Positions 36,585-44,408 of a stretch of DNA of 64,000 nucleotides are shown here, piece by piece. Position numbers and translations under genes: made by a program. The notes below the pieces were generated by a model. That model did not search any database and had not been told where the DNA came from. It worked only from the letters and a program-made list of their open reading frames with translations. Each line of letters begins with the position of its first letter. Position 1 is the first letter of the stretch. This DNA is from Bacteroidales bacterium (GTDB lineage: Bacteria > Bacteroidota > Bacteroidia > Bacteroidales > F082): positions 1 to 64,000 of the forward strand of contig JANQGJ010000010.1 of NCBI GenBank assembly GCA_028277395.1, read 5' to 3'.

Positions 36585-37407
36585 ATGGCAAAAACCAAGG
36601 TTCTAATTACAGTTAAAACATATCCAACCATCTCCGGCAAATATGACGAGTTAGTTTGTACAGCAGGATTCACAGAAGATGGAAATTGGATAAGAATATA
36701 TCCGGTCCCCTTCAGGAAAAAAGAATACTCACAACAATACCGTAAGTATGAATGGATAGAATTGGATTTAGTTAGAAATACGAGTGATTTTAGACCTGAG
36801 AGTTACAGACCATATTCAATGGATAGTGAAATTAAAATTATTGAACATATCAACACTTCCGGGAACTGGCAATTACGCAAGCAAGTAGTTTTAACAAAAG
36901 TTTACGAAAATCTATCTGAATTGATATTTGGAGGCAAAGGATAAAAATATATGTACTTCACTTGCCGTCTTTAAACCCACTAAGATCAAAGACTTTACCA
37001 TGGAGGAAGTTGAGCGGGAATGGGATAAAAAGAAAATTGCCAAACTAAAAGCTCAAAGAGAACAGTGTAATCTGTTTGAGCACCCTGAAGACCCGTTTGA
37101 ATGTGTAAACAAATTACCATATAAATTCTCTTACCATATTGAAGATATTCATGGAAAAGAAAGTAAAATGATGATCGAAGATTGGGAAATAGGAGCTTTG
37201 TATTGGAGCCTTCTTAAAAAACATGAAGGTAATGAAACGAAAGCTATTTATGATGTACGGAAGAAATACTTCGATGATTTTGCTTTAACCAAAGATCTGT
37301 ATCTGTTTTTAGGTACAACACAGGTTCATCATTATGTATCACGTAACCCATTTATGATCATTGGAACATTTCATCCGAATAAAGAACAACAAATGAAGCT
37401 ATTTTAA
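36585..37407 (+). pseudogene. Frameshifted partner gene of the DUF488 protein
   Basis: Two overlapping reading frames (36585-36944 and 36928-37407) look like one ~270-residue protein broken near 36926-36932. The first gives TKVLITVKTYPTISGKYDEL and CTAGFTEDGNWIRIYPVPFR, then ends after LSELIFGGKG. The second continues EAKDKNICTSLAVFKPTKI through to LGTTQVHHYVSRNPFMIIG. Removing one G from the GG in TTTGGAGG restores a continuous frame. The first part looks like an OB-fold-type beta protein that commonly sits beside DUF488 genes. The one-base break could be a real mutation, an assembly error or programmed frameshifting. Confidence 0.7.
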
Positions 37408-37494
37408 CCAGATTATGATTAAATCATTCAACTTGTTATTTCAGTTAAATACTGTTAACCTAATCTCCGTTTCAGGTCAAACCTTACCACGCCG

Positions 37495-37554
37495 ATTGAC
37501 AGTTGTACCGACAATACTACAGAATACAAATTCAATTTTATAATCATTATCACC
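37495..37554. repeat. 60-bp island repeat, copy D
   Basis: ATTGACAGTTGTACCGACAA opens a 60-bp unit ending in TAATCATTATCACC. It matches the units at 40243-40302 and 41182-41240, and the right half matches 39290-39317. This copy lies upstream of the DUF234-type ATPase gene. Confidence 0.6.
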
Positions 37555-37663
37555 AGTTGGAGGAGCAAGGATGCAAAATAATTGGTAAATTTCAATTGAA
37601 TTACAACTACATATCTATATTGAATCAAAGCCAAAGTAATCCAAAGATTTGAAAACAATTATT

Positions 37664-37800
37664 CATGCACGAGATACGTCTGAAATATAATATTTTTGAC
37701 ACATCTAAGACTCAACTCATGCACTTTTATTTTGCAACATAATGCACGAGATAAGTCTGAGTATAATATATTTTTTATATCTTTAGACCATACTCATGCA
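37664..37800 (+). promoter_or_regulatory. Two tandem ~60-bp palindromic units (four half-sites)
   Basis: Copies at 37664-37724 and 37742-37800 each begin TGCACGAGATAMGTCTGA and end in the near reverse complement (ending CTCATGCA). This gives four half-sites of consensus TGCAYGAGWTRNGTCTKA. The central parts are A/T-only and contain TATTTTTG (37691-37698) and TATCTTTA. They lie directly upstream of the ATPase ATG at 37815, a strong candidate for an operator or origin-like binding array. The rest of this 407-bp gap holds repeat D and no gene. Confidence 0.6.
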
Positions 37801-37814
37801 TCTGAAAAAGAAAA

Positions 37815-39254
37815 ATGAAGATAATAGGAAGAGAAAAAGAGCAGGAAAAACTTAGGCAGGCTTTAGGAAAAGAGGGATCTCAATTGGTTGCTGTATATGG
37901 AAGGAGAAGAGTTGGAAAAACATATCTGATTGAGAATACCCTTACCAAAGAAATTGTTTTTGATATAACCGGAATTAAAGGAGCAAGCATACGTACTCAG
38001 CTCAGCAACTTCAAAACACAAATTGCAGTGCGATCCAGGAAGTTTCAGAAGTCACCAACTCCGCAAAATTGGTTTGATGCGTTTCAGTTACTACAGGAAT
38101 ACACTTTGTCTGTTAGAAAAACGAAAAAGGTAATCTACATTGATGAATTCCCATGGTTCTGTGGTCAACGGTCTGAATTCCTTCCTGTATTTGAACATTT
38201 CTGGAACAACTTCTGTGCAAAAAGGAATGACATTGTTGTGGTTGTTTGTGGAAGTGCAGCTTCCTTTATGGTAAAAAAAATAATTTATAATAAAGATGGT
38301 CTGCACGGGAGAATATCAACAATCATTAGATTGATGCCTTTTGATCTTTATGAGACCAGGGAATACCTCAAATACAAAAAGATAAACTGGGATCACTATG
38401 ACATTGTACAATGTTATATGATATTAGGTGGAATACCACACTATTTAAATCTATTGGACAGACGTTACACACTTCCGCAAAACATTGACAGACTTTGTTT
38501 TGAAACAGGAGGACAACTTGTAAATGAATTTGACCAGGTTCTATTATCTCTTTTCAGAAATTCTTCTCTTCACAAAAGTATAATTATTGAATTAGCTCAA
38601 AAAAAGATCGGACTAACAAGAAAGGCATTAAACGAAAACCTGGGAAAAGGAAATAATGAAGCTTTCACTATTGCCATAATAGAATTAGAAGAATCAGGAT
38701 TCATTGTGGAATGTCCTTCATTCGATCAAAAAGTAACCAAAAATTTATTTAGACTGAATGATGAATTTTGTTTTTTCTATCTCAAATATATTAAACCAAA
38801 TAATGGGCAAGGGGAGGGAACATGGCTTCACATATATAGTTCCAGATCATTTAATTCATGGTCGGGATTTGCATTTGAGATGATATGCATGAAACATACT
38901 CATCAAATTAAAAAAGCACTGGGAATCCCAAAAGTAATGACAACAACACATAGCTGGACATCAAAAGAAGCTCAAAAAAGTGCTCAAAAGTCAGGAGCTC
39001 AAATTGATATGCTTTTGAAAAGACATGATAGAAGGATTGATCTTATTGAAACCAAGTTCTACAATAGGCCTTACTCAATCTCTAAAAGTTATCGTGATCA
39101 AATGATCAACAAAAAGGAAATTTTTGAAGAAGAAGCTAACCCTGAAGAAGCACTAGCGTTAGTTATGATAACAACAAAGGGGTTAAAGATTAATACTTAC
39201 AGTAATATTTTAACCGATCATTTTAAAATGGATGTTCTTTTCGAGAAAGACTAG
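37815..39254 (+). CDS. AAA ATPase with C-terminal DUF234 nuclease-like domain
   Basis: A 479-residue protein of the archaeal-type ATPase (PF01637)/DUF234 group. The N-terminal STAND-like ATPase has Walker A YGRRRVGKTYLI (~30-41) and Walker B VIYIDEFPWF (~104-113). A winged-helix-like middle part carries YMILGGIPHYLNLLDRRY. The C-terminal DUF234 domain has GFAFEMICMKH, SGAQIDMLLKRHDRRIDLIE and TKF. These acidic residues fit the PD-(D/E)xK nuclease pattern E...D...E-x-K. The gene appears intact. It sits behind a palindromic array and between two copies of the island repeat. Its role (defence, replication or mobile-element function) is unresolved. Confidence 0.88.
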   Translation: MKIIGREKEQEKLRQALGKEGSQLVAVYGRRRVGKTYLIENTLTKEIVFDITGIKGASIRTQLSNFKTQIAVRSRKFQKSPTPQNWFDAFQLLQEYTLSVRKTKKVIYIDEFPWFCGQRSEFLPVFEHFWNNFCAKRNDIVVVVCGSAASFMVKKIIYNKDGLHGRISTIIRLMPFDLYETREYLKYKKINWDHYDIVQCYMILGGIPHYLNLLDRRYTLPQNIDRLCFETGGQLVNEFDQVLLSLFRNSSLHKSIIIELAQKKIGLTRKALNENLGKGNNEAFTIAIIELEESGFIVECPSFDQKVTKNLFRLNDEFCFFYLKYIKPNNGQGEGTWLHIYSSRSFNSWSGFAFEMICMKHTHQIKKALGIPKVMTTTHSWTSKEAQKSAQKSGAQIDMLLKRHDRRIDLIETKFYNRPYSISKSYRDQMINKKEIFEEEANPEEALALVMITTKGLKINTYSNILTDHFKMDVLFEKD

Positions 39255-39282
39255 AGTAAAAATGAATAAAAACAAGTTACAT

Positions 39283-39718
39283 TAATAAAGCTAATTCAAT
39301 TTATAATCAACACCACCCAATCAAGCCTCAAAACCAATCCCAACTGTATAGATATTCACGTTTTCTATACAAACCAACCTCCTTATGTATAGATTTTCCC
39401 GTTTTCTATACAAAGGAAGCAGTCACAATAACAAATCTTATGAATAATCTATGGATAAAAATGAATAAGTAAATTATAAAATTGACTTTCAGATAAGCAG
39501 TTTAAGTATCCTAAAAATAATTATAAATATCAAGTACTCTGCAGTTCGTGAGATTTTCGTGTTAGAGTATTTTGTGAGAGTTATTCTTCTTCTTTTCTTC
39601 TATATCCAATTCGTTTCCTGGGCGGTGGGTTTTCCTGTTTTTCAATTAGTTCATCAAGGTAGCTAAATACAAGTTCTATGTTCTTGTCATGGTTTATGAG
39701 TTTTCTTTTAATTTCTTC
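39283..39718. repeat. Island repeat copy A plus near-identical tail shared with copy B
   Basis: The 326-bp gap 39255-39580 contains no gene. From 39283 it carries the right half of the 60-bp repeat, then two palindromes GTATAGA...TCTATAC (39346-39370 and 39379-39403). A stretch from 39461 to about 39717 is nearly identical to 40447-40700. The identical block runs into the 3' ends of both ORF6N genes, so it records a duplication or gene conversion. Confidence 0.75.
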
Positions 39719-40132
39719 TATTTCGAGCTTTATGCTTAATTTATCTGTCAGCATCTCTCGTATTTTCGTAAATATCCTTATAATCTGGATATTTAATTGT
39801 ATTGCTCTTTCACTATTTAAAATACATGATAACATTGTTACCCCTTGTTCAGTAAAACAGAATGGAACATACCGCAGTCCCATCTTGTCAGCACTGGAGG
39901 TCGCATATTGCGTCCTCCAATTCAAGAACTCATCATTGGTCATTTCAAACATAAAATCTTCAGGAAAACGGGCAATATTTCTTCTTACAGATTCTTTTAA
40001 CCGCTTTGTCTCTACCCCATAAAGCTCTGCCAGATCACGGTCTATCATAACTTTTTGCTCCCTTATAAGGTATATCTTGCTCATTATTACTTCATCTGGC
40101 AACACTATTTTGCCTCCTTTACTACCACCCAT
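39581..40132 (-). CDS. ORF6N-domain protein, copy 1
   Basis: A 183-residue protein with an N-terminal ORF6N DNA-binding domain (IVLPDEVIMSKIYLIREQKV, LAELYGVETKRLKESVRRN, FPEDFMFEMTNDE, then YVPFCFTEQGVTMLSCIL). A helical C-terminus ends in ENPPPRKRIGYRRKEEE. The family is related to phage antirepressor/KilA-N proteins, common on mobile elements. It is paralogous to the gene at 40567; the C-terminal ~60 residues are almost identical but the N-terminal domains have diverged, as expected if the 3' ends were homogenised. Targets unknown. Confidence 0.9.
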   Translation of the reverse strand: MGGSKGGKIVLPDEVIMSKIYLIREQKVMIDRDLAELYGVETKRLKESVRRNIARFPEDFMFEMTNDEFLNWRTQYATSSADKMGLRYVPFCFTEQGVTMLSCILNSERAIQLNIQIIRIFTKIREMLTDKLSIKLEIEEIKRKLINHDKNIELVFSYLDELIEKQENPPPRKRIGYRRKEEE

Positions 40133-40242
40133 ATACTAATTTTAATACTACAAAAATAATTGTTAAAACCGGAGGTTGCAAAAAATGAAACACAGTTACT
40201 CCAATTGAATAGCACTTAGTGGCTTCTATCCAAAACACGCTA

Positions 40243-40700
40243 ATTGGCGGTTATACCATCAATACTACAAAAAAATGACTCCGTTTGTAATCGATACCAT
40301 CCAATCAGACCCCAAAACCAATACCAACTGTATAGATATTGTGATGTTTTCTATACAAACCAACCTCCCTTTGTAAAGATTTTGCCATTTTCCTTACAAA
40401 AGAAGCAGTCACAATAACAAATCTTATGGATAATTTACGGAAATAAATGAATAAGTAAATTATAAAATTGACTTTCAGATAAGCAGTTTAAGTATCCTAA
40501 AAATAATTATAAATATCAAGTACTCTGCCGTTCGTGAGATTTTCGTGTTAGAGTATTTTGTGAGGGTTATTCTCCTTTTCTTCTATATCCGATTCGTTTC
40601 CTGGGCGGTGGGTTTTCCTGTTTTTCAATTAGTTCATCAAGGTAGCTAAATACAAGTTCTATGTTCTTGTCATGGTTTACGAGTTTTCTTTTAATTTCTT
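40243..40700. repeat. Island repeat copy B with palindromes and shared tail
   Basis: A full 60-bp repeat unit (40243-40302) is followed by GTATAGA...TCTATAC and a weaker second palindrome, then by the block 40447-40700 that is nearly identical to 39461-39717. The 434-bp gap 40133-40566, upstream of ORF6N copy 1, holds this and no gene. Confidence 0.75.
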
Positions 40701-41115
40701 CAATCTCCAGTTGCATATTTAAGTTATCTGTTAGTATCTCCCGCATCTTAACAAAAACCTCAATAATTCTAATACTCATTTGTCTGGCTCTCTTACTTCT
40801 TAGTGCATTAGCCAATTGCAAAACCCCATGTTCAGTAAAGACCATTGGTAAGTAACGAGTACCACCCCTTCTTTTTTTTGAGGTCACAGTTTGTGACCTC
40901 AAAACTTCATTCTCTTTAATGGTTAGTTCAAACATAAAATGTTTTGGGAAGATATCAGAATTACGCCTTACAGCTTGCTTTAACACCTTTGTCTCAACCT
41001 CATATAAATCAGCCAAATCACTATCTAACATTACTTTTTCTCCCCTGATAAAATATATTTTACTCATTATTACTTCATCAGGTAACACTATATTATTCTT
41101 ATTACTTTCACTCAT
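40567..41115 (-). CDS. ORF6N-domain protein, copy 2
   Basis: A 182-residue paralogue of the protein at 39581. Its ORF6N domain (IVLPDEVIMSKIYFIRGEKV, LADLYEVETKVLKQAVRRN, FPKHFMFELT, then YLPMVFTEHGVLQLANAL) is clearly diverged from copy 1, while the C-terminus (EEIKRKLVNHDKNIELVFSY and onward) is almost the same. Divergent DNA-binding parts with a shared tail suggest two regulators of different specificity that may oligomerise. Confidence 0.9.
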   Translation of the reverse strand: MSESNKNNIVLPDEVIMSKIYFIRGEKVMLDSDLADLYEVETKVLKQAVRRNSDIFPKHFMFELTIKENEVLRSQTVTSKKRRGGTRYLPMVFTEHGVLQLANALRSKRARQMSIRIIEVFVKMREILTDNLNMQLEIEEIKRKLVNHDKNIELVFSYLDELIEKQENPPPRKRIGYRRKGE

Positions 41116-41181
41116 ATTCTAATTCTGGTACTACAAAAATAACTATTCATAATTTTCCATGCAACCAGGAAAGCCAAGTTC

Positions 41182-41330
41182 ATTGACGGTTGTATTGTCA
41201 ATACTACAGAAAGCAGATTCCGTTTATAATCAATACCACCCATTCAGGCATTTAAACCAATACCTAATGTATAGATATTCACGTTTTCTTTACATTAGAA
41301 TTTATTTCAAATCCTCAATTTATTGATAAT
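41182..41330. repeat. Island repeat copy C
   Basis: A 59-bp unit (ATTGACGGTTGTATTGTCAA to ATACCACC, 41182-41240) is followed by a decayed copy of the palindrome region (GTATAGATATTCACGTTTTC then TTTAC, ~41270-41295). Its ends GGTTGTATTG and CAATACCACC are inverted repeats of each other. It lies upstream of ORF6N copy 2 and marks the right edge of the island. Confidence 0.65.
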
Positions 41331-41377
41331 AAATGGATAGTGGCTGTGGAGCTTGATTTTGTTTAACCCAACATCCC

Positions 41378-42733
41378 CTAATCATGCCTCAATGACTCAA
41401 CAGGATCCTGTTCGGCAGCCTTCCTGGCTGGTAGCCAGCCAAATATTATTCCCACAGATGCTGCAACACCGAAGGATAATATTATTGATGCGAATGATAC
41501 TATGGTCTTTATATCAGTGGATGCTGATATTATTTTTGCCATTATTACACCCAGGAGTATTCCTATAAGGCCTCCGGTTATACTTATAAATGTTGCTTCA
41601 GCCAAAAACTGGAATATTATATCTTTTCGGGTGGCTCCAATGGCGCGCCTCACCCCTATCTCACGTATCCTTTCCATAACTGAGGCAAGCATGATGTTCA
41701 TAATGCCTATTCCTCCTACGATCAGCGATATTCCTGCAATTGCTCCAAGTACAATGTTGAATATATCTTTGGTTTTTTGTTCCTGCTTCAACAATAATTC
41801 GGGTATCGTTATTTCGAAGTCATCTACTCCGTAATGCCGGCGTTTTAGTATCTGTTTTATGGCATCCACGGTTGCCGCCAGCTGACTGCTTTCCTTTACC
41901 TGTACTACAATTTTGCTCAACTGATTTTCCGAATCATCACCACTACCCGAGCCTGAAGTCATCATTACACTATTGCCAAAATAGAAAACCTGTCCGCCTG
42001 ACATCAACGACGATTGTGCCATTAATGACCGGTCTTTGTACCTCAAAAGAATCGTTTTTACCGGCACATAAACATTCCTGTTATAACTGCTTACACCCAT
42101 TTCCTCAGCCTTTTTACTAACGGCCACGCCTTTAAGCACTCCAATTACCTCCAGCCATATACTTCCGCATTTTAGCTGTTGTCCTATTGGGTCGGTTTTA
42201 GGAAACAGCTTTGCTACAACCTCAGGACCAATTACGCAAACCGGTGCTCCAAGCTCTATCTGTTTTTCGTTAAAAACCTCACCTTTTTTAAGCTCCTGAT
42301 TGAACAAAGTAAAATACTCTTTTGTTACACCACTCAGTTTAACCGACAGGTTCTTACCCTCCCTGAGTGCAGAGGTATTATATACTATCTCGGGACTTAC
42401 TTTCTCAACTGTTGGCAATGAATTAAGAATATTCTCAGCATCCTTCAAAGTTAAACCGGGAGAAAACTTCTTGCTCATCTCTTTGGATTCTTCATCCTCT
42501 TCTTCGGTAGTTTCCCCATTACTTCTGGTGTCTTTTGGTGTTATTATTATATTGTTCAGTCCTACAAGCTTAATTTGCTCCAGGATCTCCTGCCGTGCTC
42601 CGTTTCCAATTGCAAGCATTGCTATTACAGCAGCAACACCAAATATTATTCCCAACGTCGTTAGGATTGATCTGAATTTATTGGTAAAAACAGCTTCAAG
42701 GGAAATAGACAGTATTAAGAAATATCGTTCCAT
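41378..42733 (-). CDS. MacB-like ABC transporter permease (FtsX family)
   Basis: A 451-residue permease without an ATPase domain. The N-terminal helix follows VFTNKFRSILTTLGIIFGVA, then comes a MacB-type periplasmic domain (~45-310). Three C-terminal helices follow: ~325-350 (NIVLGAIAGISLIVGGIGIM), ~375-400 and ~415-440, with the typical RIREIGVRRAIGATRKDII loop and the end ARKAAEQDPVESLRHD. It lies 27 nt after the adaptor gene at 42761, together forming two thirds of a MacAB-like export system. A cognate ATPase gene is not adjacent, so one must be supplied from elsewhere. Confidence 0.9.
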   Translation of the reverse strand: MERYFLILSISLEAVFTNKFRSILTTLGIIFGVAAVIAMLAIGNGARQEILEQIKLVGLNNIIITPKDTRSNGETTEEEDEESKEMSKKFSPGLTLKDAENILNSLPTVEKVSPEIVYNTSALREGKNLSVKLSGVTKEYFTLFNQELKKGEVFNEKQIELGAPVCVIGPEVVAKLFPKTDPIGQQLKCGSIWLEVIGVLKGVAVSKKAEEMGVSSYNRNVYVPVKTILLRYKDRSLMAQSSLMSGGQVFYFGNSVMMTSGSGSGDDSENQLSKIVVQVKESSQLAATVDAIKQILKRRHYGVDDFEITIPELLLKQEQKTKDIFNIVLGAIAGISLIVGGIGIMNIMLASVMERIREIGVRRAIGATRKDIIFQFLAEATFISITGGLIGILLGVIMAKIISASTDIKTIVSFASIILSFGVAASVGIIFGWLPARKAAEQDPVESLRHD

Positions 42734-42760
42734 TCTAATTTTTATTAAATCAAACTGTTA

Positions 42761-44125
42761 TTACCCGTTTTTTCTGCCTTTACCTTTTCTGTCTTTATAC
42801 CCCTTCTTACCTGCATTTTCACCTGAGGGTTTAGCGGTTTTTACCGTATCAACTTTAACTGTTTTATACTTTTCAACCAACTCTTCATCCAATAACCTCA
42901 TTGACCAGTCATCAGCTCCTTCGGGAGGAATTAAATATATTTCATCATTTTCTTCAAGTCCTTCATAAATAATAATACTGGTTTCGTTGGTTTTGCCAAT
43001 GATCACCTGCTGACGTCTTCCGTCTTTGTAAACATAATTTATTGAATCCTGGATTTGAACACATTCAATGGGAACAAATAATACAGAATCAATTATTTCT
43101 GTAATAATACTGTTCTTGGTTGTCATTGATGGCCTTAATATTGAGTCGTAACCATCAATATGAATTATAACTTCAAAAACCTTGGCATTGGAGTTACGCA
43201 TTTGTTCACCCATATTGGCAACATCAAATACAACACCGGTAAAGTTTTTGTCGGGGAATGCATCTATCTCAATTTCTGCAATCTGACCATCCTGAACCCT
43301 GCTTATGTCAATCTCATTAACATATGTTCTTGAATTCATAGCTGACAGATTCGGGAGTGTAGCAACTACATTTTCCCACATACTAACCTGTGCCCCAACT
43401 CCCATTTTTTTTCCGTACCAGTCTCGTTTATAATTTACCATTCCGGATTTTGGTGCAAGTACTACAAATTCAGACTTCAGATCATTGTATTCCCTAAGCA
43501 CACGACGAGCCTTCTCCAGGTTTGTTGCCACCTCACGCATATCAGCCCTGGCCTTTTGCTGTTTTATTTCATAATTCTCAATATTTTGGTTTAAAGATCT
43601 GAGTGTTTTTTCATAATCAATCTTTACCTGTCGTTGTGTGGCAGGTGGCTCATAAATAGACTGATCTACAACAATTTGCTTCTCTTCAAGCGAAAACTTA
43701 AGGTTAATAAGTTCATCCCTGGCTGCCCTGAGTGTAAGAGTTGTATCGAGTTGGGTTTTTACAAACTGGGTTTCAAGCTTTTCAACTTCAAGTTCCTGGT
43801 CGGTAATTTTATTCTGAAGATCACTCCTGTCAAGCGTTGCTACCCACTGACCCGAATCAACAACTGTACCATCAGGTACTATATCCTCAATCATATACCT
43901 GTGTATCCTGGCATTTCTCAGAGCATTTGGGTTTGGCCCCTTTATATCCTCACTGCTCCTTGCCTCCAGTTCACCTGTTACAGTAACATCAATAACAAAT
44001 TTACCTTTACTGACAGCTACCTCAATTGTATCAGAAGTTTCAGCTGTTGATGTTGAGAAGTACCAGATGAGTGATACCAGAATTACAAATGATATTCCAA
44101 GGATTATTGCGTTTTTACGGTTCAT
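42761..44125 (-). CDS. HlyD/MacA-type periplasmic adaptor
   Basis: A 454-residue membrane-fusion protein. It has an N-terminal anchor (~7-25), a lipoyl/barrel-sandwich half (FVIDVTVTGELEARSSEDIK), a long coiled-coil hairpin (~110-215), the returning lipoyl half (KSGMVNYKRDWYGKKMGVG) and a beta-barrel with VRVQDGQIAEIEIDAFPD-like sequence. The C-terminal tail is Lys/Gly-rich. It links the permease at 41378 to an outer membrane channel, which is not in the window. The substrate is unknown. Confidence 0.88.
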   Translation of the reverse strand: MNRKNAIILGISFVILVSLIWYFSTSTAETSDTIEVAVSKGKFVIDVTVTGELEARSSEDIKGPNPNALRNARIHRYMIEDIVPDGTVVDSGQWVATLDRSDLQNKITDQELEVEKLETQFVKTQLDTTLTLRAARDELINLKFSLEEKQIVVDQSIYEPPATQRQVKIDYEKTLRSLNQNIENYEIKQQKARADMREVATNLEKARRVLREYNDLKSEFVVLAPKSGMVNYKRDWYGKKMGVGAQVSMWENVVATLPNLSAMNSRTYVNEIDISRVQDGQIAEIEIDAFPDKNFTGVVFDVANMGEQMRNSNAKVFEVIIHIDGYDSILRPSMTTKNSIITEIIDSVLFVPIECVQIQDSINYVYKDGRRQQVIIGKTNETSIIIYEGLEENDEIYLIPPEGADDWSMRLLDEELVEKYKTVKVDTVKTAKPSGENAGKKGYKDRKGKGRKNG

Positions 44126-44353
44126 AACAGATATATTAAAAATGTAAAATTAACAAAATAGTAACTCCGAAAGTTCGAATATTACCGAATTATACAGGGA
44201 AGTTTCCTGATGCTTTCTATTCAAACTAAGGCCATTATCTGATAATTTCAAATACAATGTAAACTGATATAATAACTTTAACCGTCCTGTTTTATTTCTT
44301 CTACCGGAAAAATAACTGTAACATTATCTAACATATTTCAGTTTTCAATAACA

Positions 44354-44383
44354 CAAAAAACCCGGAAATTTCCTCCCGGGTTT
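44354..44383 (-). terminator. Rho-independent terminator after nhaD
   Basis: AAACCCGG (44358-44365) pairs with CCGGGTTT (44376-44383) around a 10-nt loop. On the minus strand a T-rich run follows. It lies 25 nt past the nhaD stop. Confidence 0.8.
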
Positions 44384-44408
44384 CTATCATATCAATATTT
44401 TTAAATCT

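Noticed and set aside
36585-37407. Two separate small genes
   Set aside because: The frames overlap by 17 nt at a one-base break and give one continuous-looking protein when joined, so I treat them as one frameshifted gene.
37664-37800. CRISPR array
   Set aside because: Only two palindromic units occur, the spacer is short and no cas gene is present.
26343-41330. A complete integrative element or prophage
   Set aside because: No integrase, transposase, relaxase, capsid or flanking attachment repeats were found. It is called an accessory island only.
42300-42968. A 222-codon plus-strand reading frame
   Set aside because: It lies antisense to the MacB-like permease and HlyD-like adaptor, has no recognisable features and is a shadow frame.
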